Origin: Phyllobacterium sp. YR531
GTDB lineage: Bacteria; Pseudomonadota; Alphaproteobacteria; Rhizobiales; Rhizobiaceae
Assembly: GCF_000282595.1 (NCBI RefSeq)
Contig: NZ_AKIZ01000018.1
Span: 62,001 to 126,000 of the forward strand
Direction of reading: 5' to 3'
DNA length: 64,000 nucleotides
In this document: positions 25,575 to 34,397 of the stretch, piece after piece
How the letters are laid out: each line of letters begins with the position of its first letter
Position numbering within the stretch: the first letter of the stretch is position 1
Made by a program: the position numbers and the translations under genes
The notes under the pieces: generated by a model
The model's input: only the letters and a program-made list of their open reading frames with translations
Databases searched by the model: none
Told to the model about the DNA's origin: nothing

Positions 25575-25856
25575 TCAGACGTTCAGGTGACCGGGGATGC
25601 GGAGGTGCCGGCGGCCGACGTCGACGAACTGCGGGTCGCGCTTGGCGGCCCAGACGGCGGCGAAATGGCCGATGGCCCAGAGACCGAGACCGACCAGCCA
25701 GAGGCGAAGACCGAGACCGAGAGCGGCGGCGAGCGTGCCGTTGAGGATGGCTATGGCGCGAGGTGCGCCGCCGAGCAGGATGTGCTCGGTCAGTGCCCGA
25801 TGGACCGGGACGGTGTAGCCCGGGACGTCGCCGCCGCTCTCGATCAGGCCCGCCAT
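25575..25856 (-). CDS. trbD: TrbD/VirB3-like conjugal transfer protein
   Basis: A 93-residue protein with PGYTVPVHRALTEHILLGGA, the usual TrbD opening, and two hydrophobic stretches (AILNGTLAAALGLGLRLWLV; GLGLWAIGHFAAVWA). The start at 25856 overlaps the trbC stop (TGATG); the longer frame upstream is a shadow of trbC. VirB3-type proteins act with the VirB4 ATPase at the inner membrane. Confidence 0.93.
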   Translation of the reverse strand: MAGLIESGGDVPGYTVPVHRALTEHILLGGAPRAIAILNGTLAAALGLGLRLWLVGLGLWAIGHFAAVWAAKRDPQFVDVGRRHLRIPGHLNV

Positions 25857-26188
25857 CAGACGAGCGCCCCGCCGCCGAACGAGAAGAACGACAGGAAGAA
25901 GCTCGACGCTGCGAAGGCGATCGACAGGCCGAAGACGATCTGGATCAGGCGACGGAAGCCGCCCGAGGTGTCGCCGAAGGCGAGTGTCAGGCCGGTGACG
26001 ATGATGATGATCACCGCGATGATCTTTGCGACCGGTCCCTCGATGGATTCGAGGATCGATTGCAGCGGCGCCTCCCACGGCATCGAGGAGCCGGAAGCGT
26101 GGGCGGCCGGGGCCAGCAGGACACTGGCCAGGAGGACGGGCGCGGTTGTCGCGACATGGCGACGAAAATGCAGGGCACGGCGGATCAT
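25856..26188 (-). CDS. trbC: TrbC/VirB2-like prepilin
   Basis: A 110-residue protein with a signal sequence (LLASVLLAPAAHA) and two long hydrophobic segments (IIAVIIIIVTGLTLAFG; FGLSIAFAASSFFLSFFSFG), the classic arrangement of VirB2/TrbC pilin precursors. In RP4 the pilin is trimmed and cyclised by TraF; a TraF-like S26 peptidase is encoded at 34398. The start overlaps the trbB stop (ATGA). Confidence 0.93.
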   Translation of the reverse strand: MIRRALHFRRHVATTAPVLLASVLLAPAAHASGSSMPWEAPLQSILESIEGPVAKIIAVIIIIVTGLTLAFGDTSGGFRRLIQIVFGLSIAFAASSFFLSFFSFGGGALV

Positions 26189-27168
26189 GCGGGTTCTCCT
26201 TCGGGGGGCTGGGTTGCGGGGCGGACGCGGTAGTCGCCGTCGGGGCTGAGCCCTTCGACGCGGCCGAGTTCGGCCAGGCGCCGGTTCGAGCCGCGGCCCG
26301 AGAGGACGGCGACGAGATCGATCGTCTCGGCGATCAGGGCGCGCGGGACGGTGACGACGGCTTCCTGGATGAGCTGCTCGAGGCGGCGCAGTGCGCCGAG
26401 CGCGGTGCCGGCGTGGATGGTGCCGATCCCGCCGGGGTGTCCGGTGCCCCAGGCCTTGAGCAGGTCGAGTGCCTCGGCGCCGCGTACCTCGCCGATCGGG
26501 ATGCGGTCGGGACGAAGGCGCAGCGAGGAGCGGACGAGATCGGAGAGCGTGGCGACGCCGTCCTTCGTGCGCATGGCGACGAGGTTCGGCGCGGCGCATT
26601 GCAGCTCGCGGGTGTCCTCGATGAGCACCACGCGGTCGGAGGTCTTCGAGACCTCGGCGAGCAGCGCGTTGGTGAGCGTCGTCTTGCCGGTCGAGGTGCC
26701 CCCGGCCACGAGAATGTTGCGGCGATCGGCGACGGCCTGGCGCAGGATCTCGGCCTGCTCGGCGGTCATGGTGCCGGCGGCGACATAGTCCTGCAGCGTG
26801 AAGACAGCGACGGCGGGCTTGCGGATCGCGAAAGCCGGCGCCGCCACCACTGGCGGCAGAAGCCCCTCGAACCGCTCCCCGGTTTCCGGCAGCTCGGCCG
26901 AGACCCGCGGATTGCCGGCATGGACCTCGGCGCCGACATGGTGGGCGACCAGGCGCACGATGCGCTCCCCGTCGGCCGCCGAGAGCCGCTCGCCCGTGTC
27001 CGACAAGCCTTCGGAGAGTCGGTCGACCCAGAGACGGCCGTCGGGGTTGAGCATCACCTCGACTACGCTGGCGTCCCCGAGGAATCCGGCGATCGCAGGG
27101 CCGAGGGCGGTCCGCAGCATGCGGGCCCCGCGAAGTATCGCCTCAGATTTTTCGGAAGAACCGGCCAC
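26185..27168 (-). CDS. trbB: TrbB/VirB11-like ATPase
   Basis: A 327-residue VirB11-family secretion ATPase. Visible motifs are Walker [10 protein letters not shown] (residues 156-164), the Asp/Glu box VLIEDTREL (181-189), a GEVRG Walker-B region and [13 protein letters not shown]. It is first in the trb operon. The 283 bp upstream hold no gene and then a glutathione transferase gene that reads in the same direction, so trb expression probably needs its own promoter in that gap. Confidence 0.95.
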   Translation of the reverse strand: MAGSSEKSEAILRGARMLRTALGPAIAGFLGDASVVEVMLNPDGRLWVDRLSEGLSDTGERLSAADGERIVRLVAHHVGAEVHAGNPRVSAELPETGERFEGLLPPVVAAPAFAIRKPAVAVFTLQDYVAAGTMTAEQAEILRQAVADRRNILVAGGTSTGKTTLTNALLAEVSKTSDRVVLIEDTRELQCAAPNLVAMRTKDGVATLSDLVRSSLRLRPDRIPIGEVRGAEALDLLKAWGTGHPGGIGTIHAGTALGALRRLEQLIQEAVVTVPRALIAETIDLVAVLSGRGSNRRLAELGRVEGLSPDGDYRVRPATQPPEGEPA

Positions 27169-27451
27169 GTTGTCCCCGTTCTTTGCGGGACCGCGTCAGG
27201 CCGTCCCTGGATCGGGGATGATTAAGAGAACAGGAGATCGGCTCTTCGCAACAGGTGTCGTGGGGTAGTAGTAGCCTAGCGTACAAAGACAGGTGTTCGG
27301 CGGAACCGACGATTACTTGAGTTGCCGCATTCGATGCTTATTGCGCGTCGCGCGCGGGGTCGATGTCCGTCCCTTTTATCGCCGTTTGCAGGTAACGCGT
27401 CATGAGCCCACAGGAGCGGAGCATCTCCTGGGGGCAGGGATGACAATGGCT

Positions 27452-28108
27452 TCAGGCGAGTGCGGCGGCTGGTTCTGATATCGCCAGCCGGTTCTTGACG
27501 CTGGAACGCTCCTGCATCCTTGCGTACCAAGAGAGGAGAGCATCGCATTCGGCCGGTACCGGCAATTCCACAAGTTCCGCAAAGATCAGGCCGCCTATGA
27601 CCGTGATGTCGGCCATTGAGAAGTATTCACCGGCGACAAACGGCTGTCTTCGGAGAACACCGTCGAAGTAGCGCATGCCCCTCACGGCCTTGTCGCGTTG
27701 GCGAAATCCCCACTCCGGGTTCTGGTAGAGCTCAACGTCGGGCCCAAGCCCAGGCGTAGCGTGGTGGAAGTAGACGCTGACCGCATCAAGCAGCTCGAGT
27801 TCGGCACGCTTGCTCATCATGTGGATTACGCCCTTCTCGCGTGCTGTCCTGCCGGTGAGTATCGGAGCGCCATCGAGCGCGTCCAAATATTCAGTAATGG
27901 CCGTGCATTCCGCGATGAAGGTGCCGTCGTCGAGTTCGAGCACCGGCAACGTGCCCGAGTAGTTCTTGGCGAGGAACTCGGGCTGCTTGTGTTCGCCCTT
28001 CCATAAATCGATCGTCACAAACTGGACCTGCGATTGCAGGCTTTTTTCGCCGAGGGCGATCCGGACGCGCGCCGGATAAGGGCCAGTGGGCCAGTCGTAA
28101 ATCTTCAT
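27452..28108 (-). CDS. Glutathione S-transferase
   Basis: A 218-residue protein with the thioredoxin-like N-terminal domain (residues 1-80; SGTLPVLELDDGTFIAECTA, with the cis-proline in LPVLE and the glutathione-contacting acidic residue before CTAIT) and an all-helical C-terminal domain with FSMADITVIGGL. It likely conjugates or reduces electrophilic compounds with glutathione. It is divergent from a TetR regulator 114 bp away. The pair sits between trbB and the copG-traG-rlxS genes, so it looks like inserted cargo. Confidence 0.88.
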   Translation of the reverse strand: MKIYDWPTGPYPARVRIALGEKSLQSQVQFVTIDLWKGEHKQPEFLAKNYSGTLPVLELDDGTFIAECTAITEYLDALDGAPILTGRTAREKGVIHMMSKRAELELLDAVSVYFHHATPGLGPDVELYQNPEWGFRQRDKAVRGMRYFDGVLRRQPFVAGEYFSMADITVIGGLIFAELVELPVPAECDALLSWYARMQERSSVKNRLAISEPAAALA

Positions 28109-28127
28109 GGGGGGGGCCTTTCTCTAC

Positions 28128-28196
28128 CTGCCACTTGATAGACAAGTTATAGGGCCTTCACATTTGCCCGGTCAATGCCTATCTGTCACTTGATAG
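28128..28196. promoter_or_regulatory. Divergent promoter with two copies of a TetR operator candidate
   Basis: CTGCCACTTGATAG (28128-28141) and CTGTCACTTGATAG (28183-28196) are direct repeats with one mismatch, 55 bp apart. The second sits in a dyad, CTATC-N8-GATAG (28179-28196). One copy is beside the glutathione transferase start and one beside the TetR start, so the regulator probably controls both genes. Confidence 0.6.
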
Positions 28197-28221
28197 GTGG
28201 CGGCGGTTGAAAGGTGACGAA

Positions 28222-28785
28222 ATGAGTTCAAGCTCTCGGGAAGCCATCTTGGCGGTTGCCCGAACGACCGCACAGGCACATGGCTATAGCGGCTTGAATT
28301 TCCGTGATCTCGCGGCTCAGGTTGGTATCAAGGCGGCGAGCATCCACTATCACTTCCCGAGCAAAGCCGATCTGGGCGCAGCTGTTGCGAAGCGTTATTG
28401 GGAGGACACGGCCGCTGTTCTCGAGTCTATGTTGACCGAAAACGCCGACCCACTCGGTTGTTTGCGTCGATATCCCGGGATTTTTCGCCAGTCGCTGGAA
28501 AGCGACAACCGGATGTGCCTCTGCAGCTTCATGGCTGCCGAGCACGATGACTTGCCGGATTCGGTGAAAAAGGAAGTCCAGACCTTTGCTGACGTGAATG
28601 TCGCCTGGCTGAGCAGGGTTCTTTCCGCGGCAGGTATTGCCGATCGCGATCAGAGCGAGTCGCGAGCCCGCGCCATTTTTGCCGCCGTCGCCGGCGCACA
28701 GCTCATCGCGAGGAGCCGCTCGGACATCTCCATGTTTGACGCGTTGATCGACAGCTATCGTGCGTCGGGCCTTTTGCCGGCCTAA
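28222..28785 (+). CDS. TetR/AcrR-family repressor
   Basis: A 187-residue TetR protein. The N-terminal HTH is at about residues 8-50 (LNFRDLAAQVGIKAASIHYH, then FPSKADL) and the C-terminal ligand domain carries MCLCSFMAAEHDDLP. ATG at 28222 with AAAGGTG upstream is preferred to TTG five codons earlier. It lies divergent from the glutathione transferase and probably represses it and itself through the paired sites at 28128-28196. The inducer is likely an electrophile or a related compound, by analogy only. Confidence 0.88.
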   Translation: MSSSSREAILAVARTTAQAHGYSGLNFRDLAAQVGIKAASIHYHFPSKADLGAAVAKRYWEDTAAVLESMLTENADPLGCLRRYPGIFRQSLESDNRMCLCSFMAAEHDDLPDSVKKEVQTFADVNVAWLSRVLSAAGIADRDQSESRARAIFAAVAGAQLIARSRSDISMFDALIDSYRASGLLPA

Positions 28786-28799
28786 AGCAGGCAAGGAAA

Positions 28800-29234
28800 T
28801 CAATCTGCGGGCTGAGGCGGGTGTACCTCTTCGGAAATCTCCTGCCGCAGCTTCGGCCCCTTGGCGAGTCTGCGCCCGAGCGCTGCGACGAAGGCGTCGT
28901 AGCGCTCGCCGGCCTGGGCGCGAGCTGCTGCCTGCGCCGGCTCGGGCAGCGGCGGATTGGTGGTGAGCCAGAAGCGGACGAAGACGGCGAGCATCTCGAT
29001 CGAGATGCCGAGGTCGCGCTCCATCCGCGTCATGCGCCGGTCGAGCTGGTCGAGGCGTTTCGTTGTCGCCGCCTCCTGGCGCTCGGCTGCATCCGGCGAC
29101 AGGAAGGATGCGATCGCGGCTTCCGCGATCAGCGACCGCGACTGATCGCGGCGAGCGGCATGAGCGGCGAGCGCCTTCATCACCTCGGGTTCGAGATAGA
29201 CCGACAGGCGCTGTTTCTTCGACTGATTGGCCAT
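28800..29234 (-). CDS. CopG-family ribbon-helix-helix protein of the transfer region
   Basis: A 144-residue protein starting MANQSKKQRLSVYLEPEVMK, a ribbon-helix-helix N-terminus (about residues 8-50), followed by a coiled-coil-like stretch (KRLDQLDRRMTRMERDL) and a hydrophobic helix. Genes like this lie directly after traG in this family of elements and may regulate transfer. The start at 29234 is chosen over an upstream extension that lies inside traG. It starts 7 bp after the traG stop and is co-transcribed with traG and rlxS. Confidence 0.85.
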   Translation of the reverse strand: MANQSKKQRLSVYLEPEVMKALAAHAARRDQSRSLIAEAAIASFLSPDAAERQEAATTKRLDQLDRRMTRMERDLGISIEMLAVFVRFWLTTNPPLPEPAQAAARAQAGERYDAFVAALGRRLAKGPKLRQEISEEVHPPQPAD

Positions 29235-29241
29235 GGGCGCC

Positions 29242-31236
29242 TCACAGCTCCATGCCGTCGTTCGGATCGAGCGAGACCTGGCGCGCCACGCCCTGCATGA
29301 TCTGGTTGGCGCGGCTGATCCGGGCCGTGTCCTCTTCGGCGTCATCGTCGAGTCCGGTCTCGAACTCGTTCTCGATCGGCGCCTTCTTTTCGACGGGTGT
29401 GGCGCGGTTCAGCTCGGGCTGGTGACGCCGTTCCGATCCCGTCGGATCTTCATCTCCGGCGTCCGTAGCAGCGGCCGCGCTGGCCGACATGATGCTCGCC
29501 GGCGGGGCCGGAAGCGGCAGCCGGCTCCAATCGTCCTTTCCCGGCTGCGTCGGCCTGGTGAGCGCCGGCGGCGCCATGATCCGATCCTTGAAGCGGCGGT
29601 CCTCGTAGTAGCGCGCCTTCTTCGCCCGGATCGGAGGGGTGCCTGCCACCATGACGATCTCGTCGGCCGGAGGGAGCTGCATGATCTCGCCGGGCGTGAG
29701 CAGCGGCCTGGCCGTCTCCGAGCGCGACACCATCAGGTGGCCGAGCCATGGCGAGAGACGATGGCCGGCATAGTTGCGCATGGCGCGCATCTCGGTCGCG
29801 GTGCCGAGCGCATCGGAGACGCGCTTGGCGGTTCGCTCGTCGTTGGTCGCGAAGCTGACGCGGACGTGGCAGTTGTCGAGGATCGAGTTGTTCGGCCCAT
29901 AGGCCTTCTCGATCTGGTTCAGCGACTGCGCGATCAGGAATGCCTTCAACCCGTAGCCGGCCATGAAGGCGAGCGCGGATTCGAAGAAGTCGAGGCGGCC
30001 AAGCGCCGGAAACTCGTCGAGCATCAGCAGCAGCCGATGCCGGTTGCCTTTGGCGTTGAGGTCCTCGGCCAGGCGCCGGCCGATCTGGTTGAGGATGAGC
30101 CGGATGAGCGGCTTGGTTCGAGCGATGTCCGACGGCGGCACTACAAGGTAAAGGCTGGTCGGCTGCCGAGCTCCGACGATGTCGGCGATGCGCCAGTCGC
30201 AGCGGCGCGTCACCTCGGCGACGACGGGGTCGCGATAGAGGCCGAGGAACGACATGGCGGTCGAGAGCACGCCGGAGCGCTCGTTGTCGGATTTGTTGAG
30301 CAGCTCGCGCGCAGCCGACGCGATGACCGGATGCGGCCCAGCCTCGCCTAGATGGGCGGTCTTCATCATCGCCGCCAAGGTCGACTCGATCGGCCGCTTC
30401 GGGTCGGAGAGGAAGGCGGCGACGCCGGCCAGCGTCTTGTCCTCCTCGGCGTAGAGGACATGGAGGATCGCGCCGACCAGGAGCGCGTGACTGGTCTTCT
30501 CCCAGTGGTTCCGTTTCTCAAGGCTGCCTTCCGGGTCGACCAGGATGTCGGCGATGTTCTGCACGTCGCGGACCTCCCACTCGCCGCGGCGCACCTCAAG
30601 TAGCGGATTGTAGGCCGCCGACCTCGCATTGGTCGGATCGAAGAGCAGCACCCGGCCGTGGCAGGCTCGGAAGCCGGCGGTCAGTGTCCAGTTTTCGCCC
30701 TTGATGTCATGGACGATCGCCGAGCCCGGCCAGGTGAGCAGCGACGGCACGACCAGGCCGACGCCCTTGCCGGATCGGGTCGGCGCGAAGCACAGCACAT
30801 GCTCGGGTCCGTCGTGCCGAAGATAGGCGTGGTCGATCTTGCCGAGCACCACGCCGTCCTCGCCGAGCAGACCCGCACCGCGCACTTCGTCATGGCGGGC
30901 CCAGCGCGCCGAGCCGAAGGTCTCGGCGTTCTTCGCCTCGCGTGCCCGCCACACCGACATGCCTATGGCGACGGCGATCGACACGAAGCCGCCGGACGCC
31001 GCGATATAGGCGCCCTCGACAAAGATCGGCGGCGCATAGGCGTCGTAGAAGTACCACCAGGGAAAGAAGGACCACGGATAGTAGATCGGCCAATGACCGA
31101 GCATGAACCATGGCGGTCCGAGCTGCGGCTGGAAGCCGAGTCTGTAGGCCGTCCATTGCGTGGCGGCCCATGTCGTCAACAGGACGATGGCGAAGACGGT
31201 GAGGATCTGGCCCCAGAGGATCTTGGTGGCGGCCAT
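29242..31236 (-). CDS. traG: TraG/VirD4 coupling protein
   Basis: A 664-residue type IV coupling protein that brings the relaxase-DNA complex to the channel. Two or three membrane segments occur in residues 1-95, Walker A APTRSGKGVG is at 151-160, and Walker B is in LLMLDEFPALG. The ATPase domain has the conserved FLIAQSLNQIEKAYG region. The stop is followed by copG. It lies 28 bp after the relaxase stop. Length and motif order are normal. Confidence 0.96.
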   Translation of the reverse strand: MAATKILWGQILTVFAIVLLTTWAATQWTAYRLGFQPQLGPPWFMLGHWPIYYPWSFFPWWYFYDAYAPPIFVEGAYIAASGGFVSIAVAIGMSVWRAREAKNAETFGSARWARHDEVRGAGLLGEDGVVLGKIDHAYLRHDGPEHVLCFAPTRSGKGVGLVVPSLLTWPGSAIVHDIKGENWTLTAGFRACHGRVLLFDPTNARSAAYNPLLEVRRGEWEVRDVQNIADILVDPEGSLEKRNHWEKTSHALLVGAILHVLYAEEDKTLAGVAAFLSDPKRPIESTLAAMMKTAHLGEAGPHPVIASAARELLNKSDNERSGVLSTAMSFLGLYRDPVVAEVTRRCDWRIADIVGARQPTSLYLVVPPSDIARTKPLIRLILNQIGRRLAEDLNAKGNRHRLLLMLDEFPALGRLDFFESALAFMAGYGLKAFLIAQSLNQIEKAYGPNNSILDNCHVRVSFATNDERTAKRVSDALGTATEMRAMRNYAGHRLSPWLGHLMVSRSETARPLLTPGEIMQLPPADEIVMVAGTPPIRAKKARYYEDRRFKDRIMAPPALTRPTQPGKDDWSRLPLPAPPASIMSASAAAATDAGDEDPTGSERRHQPELNRATPVEKKAPIENEFETGLDDDAEEDTARISRANQIMQGVARQVSLDPNDGMEL

Positions 31237-31264
31237 GGCGGGGTCCTTTCGCTTGGGATGGTGG

Positions 31265-33001
31265 TCAAAGGCCGAGCCCCCGCTGGCGGCCGAAGCTCCA
31301 GTCGACGCCGCCGTCGCTTCGGGCGACGCCGGAGACGTGACGGCCGAGCTGCTTTTCGAGTGACGGCGTCCAGGGCACGAGGCTGAAGCCGACCCCGTCG
31401 TCGATCATGGCGAAGCGGCCGCTCGCGAGGGTCAGCCGCCGCTGGTAGGTGCCGGTGACATATTCGCCGGATTCAGGTTTGACCTGCGGCCGTCCCGTCT
31501 CGGCGGCGATGCGTTTGGCAACGGCCTCCAGCTCACGACGTCGGAGCGTGTCAACCAGGCCGGCTTGGAAGCTGACGCCGCGCTTCTGGCGTTCGGCGAG
31601 GCCCTGGCCGACAAGGTGCTCAGCCCGCCGGTCCATGGCGTCGCGCACCTCGGCGCCGAAACCGCCGCCGAGCGCCGTCGGCTCGCGGGCGATATTCTGC
31701 CGGTCGAGCCAGGTGGCGCCGGTCGCGGTGACCTGCCGCTCGATGTCGAGGTCGGAGCGCACTGCGATCGCGACACGGCGCTGGCCGCGCGCGTCATCGA
31801 ATTTCCGAAGCTCGACGATCGAACCCGGGGCGCTGTCGCCGGCCGCGTCGAGGTCGGGCAGCTTGATGTGGTGAGTGCGGCCGTCGACCCCATCGACGAC
31901 GGCGAAGGCCGTGCCCTTCAGCTCGTCGTCGAGGCCGCGGGCGACCAGGCGGCCGATGACCGGATCGTTGAGGCTTTCGGACGCCAGCACATAGCTCGCC
32001 GCGCCCCGCTCGATGCCGCGCTCGTTCAGGCCGTGATGGATGCGCTTGATGATATCGCCGCGCTCGCCGAGTTCGCGCAGCGTCGCCTCGGCCTTGTCCG
32101 AGATCGTCCACTGTCCCGGACCAATCTCGTCGGCGAGCCCAAGGCCCTCGAGCTTGCGCAGCCGCCCGACCTTCAAGGCATGGAATTCGTCGGGCTGCCG
32201 ATCGGCATGCGGCGCGAGGTCGATGACGCCGGTGCGATAGGCGTCACGGGCGAGCTGGCGATCGAGGTTGGTCCAGCGATCGGCGTCGACCTGGCGCTCC
32301 AGCGTCTGCCGGATTTCCTGATCGGTGCGCGGCCCCAGCTCCTGGGTGATCAGGTCGCGCGCCCGATCACGCATGCCCTCCTTTATATAATCGCGCGAGA
32401 TGACCAGGTTCTCGCCGTCATCGCGCACGCCGCGCACGATCAGATGGACATGCGGATGCTCGGTGTTCCAGTGATCGACCGCGACCCATTCGAGCCGCGT
32501 GCCGAGATCCTTCTCCATCTGGCCGACCAGCTCACGGGTGAAGCCCTTCAGGTCGGACATTTCCAGCGCGTCGTCGGGCGAGACGATGAAGCGGAAATGG
32601 TGGCGGTCATCTTCGGACCGCTCCGCGAAACCCTTCGCGTCGACGTCGTTGCCGCCCGGACCGAACAGCCGGGCCTTCTCCCCGTCGCGGGTAACGCCGT
32701 CGCGGCGAAGATAATCGAGATGCGTCGAGAGCGGCGCGGACCGCCCACCATGACGGACGACCCGCGCCTTGATGACCGCACCGCGCGAGCGGGCGGTGAT
32801 GAGGCGGTTCGCCTGGATCGAGGCGCGCTGGCCGCGCCCGAACCGGGACCGCGCGCCGGACCCGATCTTCCCTTGCCGGGAGACGCTACCGCCGGCGCGC
32901 TGGGCGGCCGCCAGCGCCTGGGCGATGAAGGGCCGCGCCCGCTGCGCGCTGGTCGAACGGATACGGCCTGGCCGGATGCGGAATTCGTGCTCGTCGGTCA
33001 T
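31265..33001 (-). CDS. rlxS: RlxS-type relaxase (DUF3363), MOBP-like
   Basis: A 578-residue relaxase. The N-terminal nuclease domain carries the histidine motif HPHVHLIVRG (metal-binding HxH) and upstream HFRFIVSPDDA. The C-terminal two-thirds is the DUF3363 region. It should nick oriT, attach to the 5' end and lead the strand into the recipient. The start MTDEHEFRIRPGR at 33001 is preferred over GTG or ATG candidates just upstream. A likely nic site lies 155 bp upstream (33150-33157). Confidence 0.93.
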   Translation of the reverse strand: MTDEHEFRIRPGRIRSTSAQRARPFIAQALAAAQRAGGSVSRQGKIGSGARSRFGRGQRASIQANRLITARSRGAVIKARVVRHGGRSAPLSTHLDYLRRDGVTRDGEKARLFGPGGNDVDAKGFAERSEDDRHHFRFIVSPDDALEMSDLKGFTRELVGQMEKDLGTRLEWVAVDHWNTEHPHVHLIVRGVRDDGENLVISRDYIKEGMRDRARDLITQELGPRTDQEIRQTLERQVDADRWTNLDRQLARDAYRTGVIDLAPHADRQPDEFHALKVGRLRKLEGLGLADEIGPGQWTISDKAEATLRELGERGDIIKRIHHGLNERGIERGAASYVLASESLNDPVIGRLVARGLDDELKGTAFAVVDGVDGRTHHIKLPDLDAAGDSAPGSIVELRKFDDARGQRRVAIAVRSDLDIERQVTATGATWLDRQNIAREPTALGGGFGAEVRDAMDRRAEHLVGQGLAERQKRGVSFQAGLVDTLRRRELEAVAKRIAAETGRPQVKPESGEYVTGTYQRRLTLASGRFAMIDDGVGFSLVPWTPSLEKQLGRHVSGVARSDGGVDWSFGRQRGLGL

Positions 33002-33115
33002 CGCCGGCGTCCCGCACATCGCGCCAACGCGATGATATTCTTGAAAAATGCGCCGATGCGCAGGCTGCGCCGATCAGGCGCACCTCGCGAAATCGCTGCA
33101 TAACCCCTTGAAAAA

Positions 33116-33173
33116 GCACAACCGAACCAAGGCGCACATCGCGCCCCTTTATCCTGCCATCGTGCGGTTGTGC
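33116..33173 (+). other. Candidate origin of transfer (oriT) with nic site
   Basis: TATCCTGC at 33150-33157 matches the nic consensus of IncP/MOBP relaxases (YATCCTG^Y; the nick would fall between 33156 and 33157). A GGCGC-acatc-GCGCC hairpin (33131-33145) sits 4 nt before it, and a perfect 9-bp repeat GCACAACCG (33116-33124) / CGGTTGTGC (33165-33173) encloses both. It lies between the relaxase start and the lytic transglycosylase gene. Sequence features are seen; function is inferred. Confidence 0.68.
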
Positions 33174-33245
33174 TTGCGGTTCTCCCTCCCAACGCCCTCC
33201 AATCTGCGCTGGGGTTCGCCGTGCTGCGATGGACGGGTGGGGCGG

Positions 33246-34022
33246 TCATCGCGAGCCTGCAGGCTCTCGCCGGGAGACGAACAGGCCGCCGGTCGGGTTC
33301 GCATCGGTTGCAGGATCGCGCGGTGGCGGCGCAGTGTCGCCGTCACGAGATGTCACATCCGCCTGCACTGGACCTGCGCCCGGACCGCGATCAGTGGCGC
33401 CGATGAAGAGCGGCGCGCGCGTCCACGCCAGCGCGTCGGTGGCTGCCACAGTGACGACGGACGGAGGTGCCTCACCACCGATAAGGGGCGCGAGCTGGGC
33501 GACATAGGCGCGCGTCTCCGCCGGCAACGGGCGGCCATTCGCGAGGTAGTCATCGTACCGTCCGGGCCCCGCATTGTAGGCCGCGAGAAAGCCGGGTGCG
33601 CCGTAGCGATCGCAGAGTTCGCGCATATAGGCCGTGCCCGCGATGATGTTGTCGCGGGGATCGAACGGATCGCTGCCGAGGCGATAGCGAGCGCGCAGAT
33701 AGGCCCAGGTGTCGGGCATGATCTGCATCAGGCCAATCGCGCCCTTGGGCGAGACGGCGCGCACATCGTTGGCGCTCTCGACACGCATGAGCGCGCGAAT
33801 CCAGGCGACCGGAATGCCAAACCGCTGCGAGGCCTCCGCGACGAAAGCAGCAAGTGGTGAGCTCGTCTCGGCCGGTACCGGCGGCACGGTCTGAGCCTGC
33901 ACCGGTGACATGGGCGCGGCGGGGAGCGGCAGGCCGGAAAGGAGAAGGAGGAGCAGCCGGGAGGCGGCACGGGACTTCCCCGTGCCGTCCCGATGATGCT
34001 GCGATCGACGCGGGGCGCGCAC
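33246..34022 (-). CDS. VirB1-like lytic transglycosylase
   Basis: A 258-residue exported protein. The signal-like hydrophobic segment LLLLLLSGLPLPAAPM is at about residues 23-38. The SLT domain follows, with the catalytic glutamate in ALMRVESANDVRAVSPKGAI and then GLMQIMPDTW, and AAYNAGPGRYDDYL further on. The tail is proline-rich. Enzymes of this kind open peptidoglycan for assembly of the conjugation channel. It is 3 bp from the DUF736 gene upstream and is therefore in the same operon. Confidence 0.92.
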   Translation of the reverse strand: MRAPRRSQHHRDGTGKSRAASRLLLLLLSGLPLPAAPMSPVQAQTVPPVPAETSSPLAAFVAEASQRFGIPVAWIRALMRVESANDVRAVSPKGAIGLMQIMPDTWAYLRARYRLGSDPFDPRDNIIAGTAYMRELCDRYGAPGFLAAYNAGPGRYDDYLANGRPLPAETRAYVAQLAPLIGGEAPPSVVTVAATDALAWTRAPLFIGATDRGPGAGPVQADVTSRDGDTAPPPRDPATDANPTGGLFVSRREPAGSR

Positions 34023-34025
34023 CGA

Positions 34026-34361
34026 TCAGTCCTCCGTGCGCGGCTTGGCGGGCCGCGACCAGTGCAGACCCCAGGCGGCATTGTCGTCGCCCGAACGGAA
34101 GAGGTTGGCGCGCAGCGGACGCGGAAACAGCGGGCTATCGAGCTGCACGGAGACGTAGTCGCCGGCACGCTCGCCGACATGCTTCCAGCCGGCGCCGATC
34201 TCGATGCCGTCTTCCCCGCCGAGCAGGACACGGTATTCCGGCGCGTTCTCGGCTTCGGACGGCTCGGCCGGAACGAAGGCGAGTTCGGCGTCGATGCCGA
34301 GCGCGGTGAGCCGGCCGGAATAACCGGACTTGGTGCGGGTGAATTGGCCGATCTGGGTCAT
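34026..34361 (-). CDS. DUF736 protein (copy 1)
   Basis: A 111-residue protein with the DUF736 pattern: IGQFTRTKSGYSGRLTALGI at the start, then AENAPEYRVLLG, GIEIGAGWK and SPLFPRPLRANLF, ending WGLHWSRP. The family is of unknown function but is a constant passenger of alphaproteobacterial conjugative elements. A second, diverged copy lies at 39560. It stands between the TraF-like peptidase and the lytic transglycosylase. Confidence 0.9.
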   Translation of the reverse strand: MTQIGQFTRTKSGYSGRLTALGIDAELAFVPAEPSEAENAPEYRVLLGGEDGIEIGAGWKHVGERAGDYVSVQLDSPLFPRPLRANLFRSGDDNAAWGLHWSRPAKPRTED

Positions 34362-34397
34362 GGTCGTCTCCTTTGGGTTGGGGTTGGAAGCGGCAGT

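Noticed and set aside
27466-27490. CGGCTGG / CCAGCCG hairpin
   Set aside because: Lies within the end of the glutathione transferase coding region and has no T-run.
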